Shown in pieces: positions 6,264 through 13,000 of a stretch of 14,615 nt of DNA. A program made the position numbers and the translations under genes. The stretch is from NCBI GenBank assembly GCA_031273645.1, contig JAISRM010000015.1, forward strand, positions 1 through 14,615. The letters run 5' to 3'. The notes below the pieces were generated by a model, which was not told the origin of the DNA, made no database searches, and worked only from the letters and a program-made list of their open reading frames with translations. Source of the stretch: Endomicrobium sp. Its GTDB lineage: Bacteria; Elusimicrobiota; Endomicrobiia; Endomicrobiales; Endomicrobiaceae. Position 1 is the stretch's first letter; every line of letters starts with the position of its first letter.

Positions 6264-6925
6264 AACGCAGCAAGCTGCGCGGGATCAGCGGTTAACTGAT
6301 TCACAGACTTCGTCTGTTTTATGGGACAGGCTGCTAAGGAAGAACAAATATTAAAAACGCGGGAATGACAAGCCGACTGGGAATTGACAAACTAAAAGAC
6401 ATTCTAAGACGACAGACAGCGTCTGTTTTGTTTGTGCCTGTCATTCCCATGAAAATGGGAATCCATGTTTAATATTAATATAGTCTCTAACATTATTCTT
6501 TTTAAAGACGCAATGTAAAAATAATTTTTCAGCAAACGTGGATTCCCACCCGATAAAAACACTCGAGTGCAGGCTGCTTAGGAAGAACAAATATTAAAAA
6601 CGCGGGAATGACAAAACACAGACGAAGTCTGTCATTCCCATGAAAATGGGAATCCATGTTTAATATTAATATAGTTTCTAACATTATTTCTTTTAAAGAC
6701 GAAATGTAAAAAGAATTTTTTAGTAAACGTGGATTCCCGCTTTCGCGGGAATGACAAAACAGAACTTGGCTTCCCACCCGATAAAAACACTCGAGTGCAG
6801 GCTTCTTAGGAAGAACGAATATTAAAAACGCGGGAATGACAAAACACAGACAATTAAGAAAAAATAATATTAATACATTCGGGAAAGACAGCTAAGTTGT
6901 TTCCCACAGCAAGCTGTGTGGGACT
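6264..6925. repeat. Intergenic repeat array 3 (alternating A and B modules)
   Basis: This spacer holds a CGCAGC-AA-GCTGCG hairpin (6266-6279), an ATCAGCGGTTAACTGAT element (6284-6300), mini-hairpins at 6304-6316, 6413-6425 and 6619-6631, a partial module B (6325-6369), and then an A-B-A-B series. The series has palindromes at 6443-6462, 6634-6653 and 6733-6752, and module B copies at 6538-6613 and 6771-6841. The array closes with a CCACAGC-AA-GCTGTG hairpin (6903-6922). The 82-codon minus-strand reading frame is repeat translation. Nothing gene-like was found between 6240 and the next gene. Confidence 0.9.
6630..6756. repeat. Module A element, 127 bp, with imperfect terminal inverted repeats
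   Basis: The unit begins TGTCATTCCC and ends GGGAATGACA. The left palindrome carries the ATGAAAAT centre, whereas the right one carries GCTTTCGC. The 33-bp ends therefore match with five differences, four of which are paired changes that keep each hairpin intact. This is an 'empty' copy: it has GTAAAAAGAATT where the copy at 121-260 carries a mini-hairpin insertion. Read on the minus strand, every intact module A gives the same short peptide starting MLETILILNMDS, a source of spurious gene calls. Confidence 0.8.
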
Positions 6926-7079
6926 GCGCAAACAGATTTAATATAAGCATAAAGCAATGGGTTGCAAAAAACAACGCTGTCGGGCATTGTCATCAAAAGT
7001 AAAAAAGCCGGCAGAAATAGAGCTTGGCAAATGTAAAGAGAATAAGGATAGGAAAAAAAGAATAGGTGTAAAACAAAAT

Positions 7080-7598
7080 ATGAATAATAAATTTAAAATA
7101 TTGTCAAAAGAACTCGACAAACATGCGTTTGATCAACCTTTGCTTGACAAGTCTGCCGGTAAAATTTCAAACGCTTTAAAAATTTTACTTACAACGGACG
7201 GGTCCGTAACGGATGCATTAGAAGCCGTATATGGTAAAATATGCGTCAAAGCGGTTTCTCGGGAAATGTACGGGCTTAGTTCCGTTTGTTTCAAATACGG
7301 TTTTCAGGAGAAAGCCTTAATTGTACGCGAAGCGGAAATGAGTTTTAAAACCAAAGTTTTAGTCCGCGCGTCTTCTTTTATCGCTTTAAATTTAATGCCC
7401 AAAAAGGTCGTGAAGGATTTGATGTCCGGCAAATTGCCTATAGGAAAGATTATAAAAAAGCATAAACTTGAAACAAGAAGAGAAATTCTCAGTATAAAGT
7501 ATGATAAGCAAAACAAATGTTTTAACAGAACATACAAAATAATTTTTGGCAGAAAGCCCGTAATTCTTATCAACGAATCCTTTGCGACCGATATATAA
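7080..7598 (+). CDS. Chorismate lyase-like protein (UbiC/DUF98 superfamily)
   Basis: The 172-aa product matches the plan of the chorismate pyruvate-lyase superfamily, whose members release pyruvate from chorismate to give 4-hydroxybenzoate. Visible motifs are LLTTDGSVT (36-44), the VREAEMSF and VRASSFIAL strands (82-103), LPIGKIIKKHKLETRRE (119-135) and the C-terminal RTYKIIFGRKPVILINESF (150-168). The last motif parallels GKPLLLTELF of E. coli UbiC, so Glu166 is the likely catalytic glutamate. The ATG at 7080 is preferred over the in-frame ATG at 6957. AGGTG lies 11 bp upstream of it, the conserved region starts after it, and the extra 41 residues would be basic low-complexity sequence with no ribosome-binding site. 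Activity on chorismate is inferred, and no neighbouring quinone-pathway gene supports it. Confidence 0.75.
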   Translation: MNNKFKILSKELDKHAFDQPLLDKSAGKISNALKILLTTDGSVTDALEAVYGKICVKAVSREMYGLSSVCFKYGFQEKALIVREAEMSFKTKVLVRASSFIALNLMPKKVVKDLMSGKLPIGKIIKKHKLETRREILSIKYDKQNKCFNRTYKIIFGRKPVILINESFATDI

Positions 7599-7607
7599 CG
7601 GCGAATA

Positions 7608-7667
7608 ATGTCTGAAACGGAAATTTTTGCGATAACTGCCTTGCAGCAATTATGGACAGCGACTTAA
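7608..7667 (+). CDS. Possible 19-codon leader ORF
   Basis: An ATG 10 bp after the chorismate-lyase-like stop opens a 19-codon frame (MSETEIFAITALQQLWTAT) that ends at a TAA 9 bp before a hairpin and 37 bp before the next start codon. There is no strong Shine-Dalgarno sequence. Its only support is position: a short frame followed by two hairpins, the second of which hides the next gene's ribosome-binding site, is the layout of translational attenuators. It may equally be chance or the remnant of a longer gene. Confidence 0.25.
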   Translation: MSETEIFAITALQQLWTAT

Positions 7668-7676
7668 TTATCAATT

Positions 7677-7704
7677 GCGGCGAACGCCGCTAAGGAGACT
7701 CCTT
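7677..7704 (+). promoter_or_regulatory. Two adjacent hairpins, the second containing the Shine-Dalgarno of the DUF3089 gene
   Basis: GCGGCG-AA-CGCCGC (7677-7690) is a perfect inverted repeat. It is followed after one base by AAGGA-GAC-TCCTT (7692-7704), another perfect inverted repeat that ends directly against the GTG start at 7705. The Shine-Dalgarno AAGGAG lies in the 5' arm and loop of the second hairpin. If folded, it would block ribosome access. The structures are seen in the sequence; a regulatory role is inferred. Confidence 0.5.
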
Positions 7705-8817
7705 GTGAGAAAAAAGTTTTTTGCGTTTTTTTTATCCATTGCTGTTTTTTCCTGCGGCATTTCTTTTGCAGACGGATTTGATGTTCCAAAAGCTGGCGAT
7801 AAAATCGCCGCCAGCGATTATTCCGACGCAGGCAACTGGCTTTCCCTTCCTGCAAAAATTAAAAAGAAAGTTGATGTATTTTTTGTTTATCCTACGGCTT
7901 GGCGCGCCGACGGGGGCTATCCCATCGCAGAGATCTCAAATGCCCAAATGCGCCAATGGGCGCAGTATTATTTGAAATTCCGCGCCGGCGCTTTTGAACC
8001 AAAAGCCAATATTTTTGCGCCTTATTACAGACAGCTTGACGCGCTTTTTGCTTTCAACATTTTGCGACAAGGCGACAAACCGGAACAAACGCCGTCCTCC
8101 GATAAAACTGCGCAGGCTCTAAAAAGCAGCGAGACCAAAAACGCGCTGGAAGCAATGTCGTATTTTGGCGGAGTTCCGGCAACTGATATTTTGGCGGCTT
8201 TTGATTATTACATAAAAAATCTTAACGAAGGCAGGCCTTTTATTTTAGTCGGACATTCGCAAGGATCAATGATGCTTTTGTTTATTTTAACGCAATATAT
8301 GAAAGAAAATCCGAAAGTTTATGAAAGAATGATTTGCGCTTACGCTATAGGCGCGCCGATAACCAAAGAAATTTATCAGGCAAACCCGCATTTAAAGCCC
8401 GCTCAAAACGCTTACGATACGGGCGTGATTATTTCTTATAATACGCAAAGCGCAAATGTTGACGGTCAAAATTATATGTCAAATCCGGACTCGGTTTTAA
8501 TCAACCCGCTTAACTGGACTACCGACGAAACTTATGCGTCCAAAAACCAAAATTTAGGGTCTTTATACGTTGACGAGCAGGGAAAAGCATATAAAAAGAA
8601 ACATATTGCCGACGCAAAAATAGACCGCAGCAAAGGCGTTATAATTTGTTCCGAAGTTGATAGAGAAGAATGGAGTTCGCAAGAGGCGTCGCGCTCTTAT
8701 TTTCCGCTCGGCGTTTTTCATGAAAACGACATTCCGCTTTACTATTATAATTTAAGACAAAACGCGGATGACAGAATAAAACAATACTTTAAAAATTTGA
8801 AAAAAAGCGCGTTGTAA
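7705..8817 (+). CDS. Exported DUF3089-type alpha/beta hydrolase
   Basis: The 370-aa product resembles DUF3089 proteins, a lipase-like alpha/beta-hydrolase family. Seen motifs are VFFVYPTAW (58-66), FAPYYRQ (104-110) and the nucleophile elbow VGHSQGS (182-188) with Ser185. A signal peptide (RKK start, hydrophobic FFAFFLSIAVF, likely cleavage after SFA) implies export. A Cys in VFSC is a poor lipobox. I chose the GTG at 7705 because a strong AAGGAG (7692-7697) lies 7 bp upstream and the resulting N terminus is a clean signal peptide. The earlier in-frame TTG at 7675 would add ten residues ahead of it and lacks a ribosome-binding site. The substrate is unknown. It stands alone between a possible leader ORF and a repeat array. 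Confidence 0.85.
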   Translation: MRKKFFAFFLSIAVFSCGISFADGFDVPKAGDKIAASDYSDAGNWLSLPAKIKKKVDVFFVYPTAWRADGGYPIAEISNAQMRQWAQYYLKFRAGAFEPKANIFAPYYRQLDALFAFNILRQGDKPEQTPSSDKTAQALKSSETKNALEAMSYFGGVPATDILAAFDYYIKNLNEGRPFILVGHSQGSMMLLFILTQYMKENPKVYERMICAYAIGAPITKEIYQANPHLKPAQNAYDTGVIISYNTQSANVDGQNYMSNPDSVLINPLNWTTDETYASKNQNLGSLYVDEQGKAYKKKHIADAKIDRSKGVIICSEVDREEWSSQEASRSYFPLGVFHENDIPLYYYNLRQNADDRIKQYFKNLKKSAL

Positions 8818-8847
8818 GCGGACATTTTTAAATACAAGCCGCGAAGC

Positions 8848-9140
8848 AAACAGACGAAGTTTGCAGGCGCAGCCTGTTCCATAAAACAGACGCAGTCTGT
8901 CCCGTGAAAACGGGAATCGTCTCTCGTTGTCATTCCCGCGAAAGCGGGAATCCATGTTTAATATTAATATAGTTTCTAACATTATTTCTTTTAAAAACGC
9001 GGGACAAATAGGGCGCGGGAATTGACAAGATAGTCGTGGGCTGTCTTATAAAGCAGACGAAGTCTGCAGTTGCGGGCAGTCCCATGAAACAGACGAAGTC
9101 TGTCCCATAAAACAGGCGAAGCCTGCAGACGAAGTCTGAG
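8848..9140. repeat. Intergenic repeat array 4, rich in mini-hairpins
   Basis: Mini-hairpins are packed here at 8851-8863, 8864-8876, 8887-8899, 9054-9066, 9090-9102, 9113-9125 and 9126-9138, several linked by the short spacer CCCATAAAA or CCATAAAA. Between them lie a complete palindrome ATTCCC-GCGAAAGC-GGGAAT (8932-8951), a degenerate one (CCCGTGAAAACGGG, near 8900) and the left half of a module A (8952-9000) that ends abruptly in GGGACAAATAGGG. The long minus-strand reading frames here are repeat translations. Confidence 0.9.
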
Positions 9141-9167
9141 CTGCCGGGGGATATGCTGACAATCAAC

Positions 9168-9196
9168 TTTACGGTTTCATTTGAAAAATGTACAAT
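9168..9196 (+). promoter_or_regulatory. Candidate upstream promoter and a 19-bp direct repeat
   Basis: TTTACG (9168-9173) and TACAAT (9191-9196) are 17 bp apart and could form a sigma-70 promoter starting near 9203. The -10 lies in TTGAAAAATGTACAATAAT (9181-9199), which is repeated with two changes as TTGAAAAATTTGCAATAAT at 9226-9244, 45 bp further on. The repeat could be a regulator binding site. Both ideas are inferences from pattern alone. Confidence 0.35.
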
Positions 9197-9247
9197 AATT
9201 TTGTCAAAAAGCATAAATTTGTCAGTTGAAAAATTTGCAATAATCAG

Positions 9248-9304
9248 GAGTCGGGCGCCGCAGTTTGCGGTATTTCGGGCTTTTGCCCGCCGGCTCTGTT
9301 TTTT
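9248..9304 (+). terminator. Three-way-junction terminator-like structure upstream of nifJ
   Basis: An outer stem of 7 bp (9248-9254 with 9290-9296, one G-U) encloses two hairpins: CCGCA-GTT-TGCGG (9258-9270) and GGGC-TTTT-GCCC (9277-9288). The outer stem is followed by TGTTTTTTATTT. This is a branched RNA ending in a U tract, that is, an unusual intrinsic terminator or the 3' end of a small RNA or riboswitch-like leader. The nifJ -35 box begins two bases after the T tract (9307), so it may insulate that promoter from upstream transcription. I do not recognise a known riboswitch class. Confidence 0.6.
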
Positions 9305-9306
9305 AT

Positions 9307-9335
9307 TTGCTCAAACGCTTAAAAAGTGGTAAAAT
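9307..9335 (+). promoter_or_regulatory. Promoter of the pyruvate:ferredoxin oxidoreductase gene
   Basis: TTGCTC (9307-9312), 17 bp, TAAAAT (9330-9335) predicts initiation near 9342 and a short leader. The strong ribosome-binding site AAGGAG (9353-9358) stands 7 bp before the ATG, fitting a highly expressed central-metabolism gene. Confidence 0.7.
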
Positions 9336-9365
9336 CAACCAACTCTATTTTAAAGGAGCTTCAAA

Positions 9366-12300
9366 ATGTCTAAGAAATTGACTGCTATGGACGGCAATAC
9401 CGCCGTCGCGCATGTAGCGCACGCTACAAACGAAGTAATTGCAATTTATCCTATTACGCCGTCATCCGTTATGGGTGAGATCTGCGATGCAAAAAGCGCA
9501 AAAGGCGAAACAAATATATGGGGAAACGTTCCTATAGTCAGCGAACTTCAATCTGAGGGCGGGGCGTCCGGAACCGTGCACGGCGCTTTAACCGCGGGAG
9601 CTATGACGACAACTTTTACGGCTTCTCAGGGTCTTCTTTTGATGATACCTAATATGTATAAAATCGCAGGCGAGCTTACGCCGACAGTTTTTCACGTTTC
9701 GGCAAGAGCTTTAGCAACTAACGCTCTTTCAATTTTCGGCGACCATTCCGACGTCATGTCCGTCCGCCAGACCGGCTGGGCAATGCTTGCTTCGGCTAAT
9801 CCTCAGGAAGCTATGGACTTTTCTTTAATAGCGCAGTCTTCGGCTTTAAGAGCGCGGGTTCCTTTTCTTCATTTTTTTGACGGGTTTCGCACCAGCCACG
9901 AACTCAATATGGTTGACCCTTTGACAAAAGAGCAAATGAAAGAAATGATAGACGATAAACTGATTGCAGATCACCGCAAAAGAGCCATGAACCCCGAATA
10001 TCCCACGATCAGAGGCACCGCCCAAAACCCCGACGTTTATTTTCAAGGCAGAGAATCCGTAAACGCATACTATGAAAAAACCCCCGAAATTGTTAAAGAA
10101 GAAATGGCGAAATTTGCAAAAATGACCGGCAGAAAATACGATTTATACGAATATATCGGCGATCCGGACGCTGAAAAAGTTATAGTTATTATGGCTTCCG
10201 GCGCAGACGTTGCGCAAACCGCCGTAGAATGTCTTGAAGGCAAAAAAGCAGGCGTGCTGAAGGTGAGGCTTTTTAGGCCTTTTGGCGCCGCTGATTTTAT
10301 AAACGCTTTCCCAAAGACTGTTAAAAAAATAGCCGTTCTCGACAGAACAAAAGAACCCGGATCTCTTGGCGAACCTCTTTTTCAAGACGTAGCGTCCGCT
10401 TTTTTGACAAAAGAGGGCAGAGAAAAATTTCCGCAGGTCCCTTTAATTATAGGCGGAAGATACGGCATAGGTTCAAAAGAATTTACGCCTCCTATGGTAA
10501 AAGCCGCATTTGACAATCTCGACGCAAAAGAGCCGGTAACAAGTTTTGTTTTAGGCATAAACGACGATCTCGGAAAAAAGTCGCTTAAGACCCCGCTTGA
10601 CTGCGCCGATATGGAAGTTAAATCTTACGGAGCTTTGTTTTACGGTTTGGGTTCAGACGGCACCGTCGGAGCAAACAAGAACACGATGAAAATCATAAGT
10701 TCCGAAACGGATAATCTTGCGCAGGGCTATTTTGTGTACGATTCCAAAAAAGCCGGTTCAATGACGACTTCGCATATACGCTTTGGCAAAGAATATATAC
10801 GCGCTCCTTATTTAATTGAAGCCGCAGATTTTATCGGCGTGCATTTGTTTTCATTTCTTGAAAAGTACGACGTTTTGGGCAAAGCAAAACTTGGCGCGAC
10901 GGTTTTAGTCAACGCTCCTTATAAAGCCGGCGAAGTTTGGGACAAATTTACAAAAGAAGTTCAGAAAACGATAATTGATAAAAAACTTAAAGTTTACGCT
11001 ATAGACGCGTCTCACATTGCTTTAGAAACCGGCATGGGAAGCCGCACAAACACTATAATGCAGACGGCATTTTTTGGAATTTCCGGAGTTATGGATAAAG
11101 ACGCGGCGATCGCCGCAATTAAAGGCGCAATTAAAAAAACTTATTCAAAGAAAGGCGACGAAGTGGTTCAGAAAAATTACGGAGCCGTTGACGCGGCTTT
11201 GGCAGGGCTTTCCCAAATTCAATATCCCGCCGAAGTTACTTCAAAAATTTCAAAGAAACCCGCTGTTCCCGCAGATGCTCCGGCTTTTGTTAAAGACGTT
11301 TTAGCCGATATGATAGTTTATCAGGGCGACGGGCTTCCGACTTCAAAAATTCCCGCAGACGGCGTTTTTCCTACCGGCACCACTCAGTATGAAAAAAGAA
11401 ATATAGCCATACAATGTCCGTCTTGGGATAAAGATACCTGCATTCAATGCGGTTTCTGTTCTTTGGTTTGTCCTCACGCGGCTATCCGCATGAAAGCCTA
11501 CGGCGAAAGCGAACTTAAAAACGCGCCTGCGGCGTTTAAATCCGTCGATGGAAAAGCCGATTTGGCGGGTCTTAAAGTAAGCATTCAGGTGGCGGTTGAA
11601 GATTGTACGGGCTGCGGCGCCTGCGTTACGAACTGTCCTGCAAAAAATAAAGCCGACGCGTCTAAAAAAGCGATAAATATGACCGAACAGCTTCCATTAA
11701 GAGCGACAGAACCAGAAAACTTCAAATTTTTTCTCAATATAAAATCAGCCGACGTAAAAACAAAACGCGAAAGCATTAAAGGCTCGCAGCTTCAAACGCC
11801 GCTTTTTGAGTTCTCCGGCGCCTGCGCGGGCTGCGGCGAAACGCCTTATGTTAAACTCTTAACGCAGCTTTACGGAGATCATATAGCGATAGCAAACGCG
11901 ACCGGCTGTTCTTCAATTTACGGCGGAAACCTGCCGACTACGCCTTACACAAAACGCGCCGACGGAAAAGGTCCCGCATGGGCAAATTCATTGTTTGAAG
12001 ATAACGCTGAATTTGGGCTTGGCATACGTTTGGCATACGATCAGCTTAAAGGCGACGCGATATCTTTGCTTAAAGAATTGAAAGAAACGGAACTTAAATC
12101 AAGCGCGGCTTTGGTTGACGAAATTATAAACGCAAGCCAAACTACGACGGCCGAAGTTGACGCTCAAAGAGAAAGAATTTCTAAACTTAAAGAAGCTGCA
12201 AAAGACAATGACAGACTGCTTGCTTTAGCGGATTATCTGGTCAAAAAATCCGTATGGATTTTAGGCGGCGACGGCTGGGCTTACGATATCGGCTACGGCG

Positions 12301-12923
12301 GTTTAGATCACGTTCTTGCAAGCGGCAAAAATATTAAAATTTTGGTGATGGATACCGAAGTTTATTCAAATACGGGCGGACAGATGTCAAAAGCCACTCC
12401 AAAAGGCGCGGTAGCTTTATTTGCCGCCGGCGGAAAAACGATGCCTAAAAAAGATTTGGGCATGATTTCAATGACTTACGGAAACATTTACGTAGCCCAA
12501 ATTTCTATGGGCGCAAATATGAATCAGGCCGTTCAGGCTCTTGCCGAAGCCGAAGCATACGACGGGCCGGCGATAGTGATCGCTTATTCCCACTGCATAG
12601 CTCACGGCATAGATATGAGCAAAGGCATGCTTGAAGCCAAGAAAGCCGTCCAAAGCGGACGCTGGATACTTTACCGTTTTAATCCGGCTCTTAAAGCTCA
12701 AGGGTTAAATCCTTTAAAGATGGATTCCGGCGAGCCCACGACCACCGTTGCAGATTTTATGGGCGGCGAAAACAGGTTTAAATCGCTTACAAAAATAAAT
12801 CCGCAGCAGGCTCAAAAATTGCTTGACGAAGCGTCTGCAGAATACAATTACCGCAGAAGCGTTTACAAACAGCTTTCAGGTTTGTCTTACAACGCAGATA
12901 AAAAAGAAGAATCCAAAGCATAA
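9366..12923 (+). CDS. nifJ: Pyruvate:ferredoxin (flavodoxin) oxidoreductase
   Basis: This cytoplasmic enzyme oxidises pyruvate with CoA to acetyl-CoA and CO2 and passes electrons to ferredoxin or flavodoxin, the key step of pyruvate fermentation in anaerobes. The 1185-aa single chain is the normal homodimeric length. Seen are the N-terminal YPITPSS motif (28-34), two 4Fe-4S ferredoxin motifs (C692, C695, C698, C702 and C747, C750, C753, C757), cysteines for the proximal cluster (C820, C823, C848, C1077), and the thiamine-diphosphate region GGDGWAYDIGYGG (967-979) followed by DTEVYSNTGGQMSKATP. The gene has its own promoter and a strong Shine-Dalgarno. It is monocistronic, with a repeat array on each side. 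No truncation or missing ligand was found. The gene could also be labelled por. Confidence 0.98.
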   Translation: MSKKLTAMDGNTAVAHVAHATNEVIAIYPITPSSVMGEICDAKSAKGETNIWGNVPIVSELQSEGGASGTVHGALTAGAMTTTFTASQGLLLMIPNMYKIAGELTPTVFHVSARALATNALSIFGDHSDVMSVRQTGWAMLASANPQEAMDFSLIAQSSALRARVPFLHFFDGFRTSHELNMVDPLTKEQMKEMIDDKLIADHRKRAMNPEYPTIRGTAQNPDVYFQGRESVNAYYEKTPEIVKEEMAKFAKMTGRKYDLYEYIGDPDAEKVIVIMASGADVAQTAVECLEGKKAGVLKVRLFRPFGAADFINAFPKTVKKIAVLDRTKEPGSLGEPLFQDVASAFLTKEGREKFPQVPLIIGGRYGIGSKEFTPPMVKAAFDNLDAKEPVTSFVLGINDDLGKKSLKTPLDCADMEVKSYGALFYGLGSDGTVGANKNTMKIISSETDNLAQGYFVYDSKKAGSMTTSHIRFGKEYIRAPYLIEAADFIGVHLFSFLEKYDVLGKAKLGATVLVNAPYKAGEVWDKFTKEVQKTIIDKKLKVYAIDASHIALETGMGSRTNTIMQTAFFGISGVMDKDAAIAAIKGAIKKTYSKKGDEVVQKNYGAVDAALAGLSQIQYPAEVTSKISKKPAVPADAPAFVKDVLADMIVYQGDGLPTSKIPADGVFPTGTTQYEKRNIAIQCPSWDKDTCIQCGFCSLVCPHAAIRMKAYGESELKNAPAAFKSVDGKADLAGLKVSIQVAVEDCTGCGACVTNCPAKNKADASKKAINMTEQLPLRATEPENFKFFLNIKSADVKTKRESIKGSQLQTPLFEFSGACAGCGETPYVKLLTQLYGDHIAIANATGCSSIYGGNLPTTPYTKRADGKGPAWANSLFEDNAEFGLGIRLAYDQLKGDAISLLKELKETELKSSAALVDEIINASQTTTAEVDAQRERISKLKEAAKDNDRLLALADYLVKKSVWILGGDGWAYDIGYGGLDHVLASGKNIKILVMDTEVYSNTGGQMSKATPKGAVALFAAGGKTMPKKDLGMISMTYGNIYVAQISMGANMNQAVQALAEAEAYDGPAIVIAYSHCIAHGIDMSKGMLEAKKAVQSGRWILYRFNPALKAQGLNPLKMDSGEPTTTVADFMGGENRFKSLTKINPQQAQKLLDEASAEYNYRRSVYKQLSGLSYNADKKEESKA

Positions 12924-12929
12924 ATTAAA

Positions 12930-12953
12930 TTCCCCGCAGCAAGCTGCGGGGAA
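12930..12953 (+). terminator. GC-rich hairpin directly after nifJ
   Basis: TTCCCCGCAGC-AA-GCTGCGGGGAA is a perfect 11-bp inverted repeat beginning 6 bp after the stop codon. There is no following T tract on the plus strand, so it is more likely a transcript-stabilising or Rho-assisted 3' structure than a classical terminator. It is one of three CAGC-AA-GCTG hairpins in the window (also 6266-6279 and 6903-6922). Confidence 0.5.
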
Positions 12954-12962
12954 ACAACTTAG

Positions 12963-13000
12963 CAAACAACAATTCCCGTGAAAACGGGAATTGTTGTTTG
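12963..13000. repeat. Perfect 38-nt palindrome with GAAA loop
   Basis: Two 17-nt arms (12963-12979 and 12984-13000) are exact reverse complements around GAAA. The core is the dispersed ATTCCC-GTGAAAAC-GGGAAT palindrome (12972-12991). Here the symmetry continues nine bases outward on both sides, unlike other copies, whose flanks are TGTC and CCA. It would form a very stable hairpin in RNA on either strand. Confidence 0.8.

Noticed and set aside
121..6756. Classical REP/RAYT elements
   Set aside because: The palindromes lack the GTAG-type tetranucleotide of typical REPs and no RAYT transposase gene is present in the window.
6529..6777. 82-codon minus-strand frame
   Set aside because: Repeat translation of the A and B modules; not a gene.
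6957..7079. N-terminal extension of the chorismate-lyase-like gene
   Set aside because: Basic low-complexity sequence without a ribosome-binding site; the start at 7080 has AGGTG upstream.
8745..9214. Minus-strand frames of 62, 76 and 94 codons
   Set aside because: They overlap the 3' end of the DUF3089 gene or translate mini-hairpin arrays (repeated DFVCFMG-like words).
9001..9300. TPP riboswitch upstream of the thiamine-diphosphate enzyme gene
   Set aside because: A CTGAG word occurs in a mini-hairpin flank, but the conserved thi-box pairing and pyrophosphate-sensor motif are absent.
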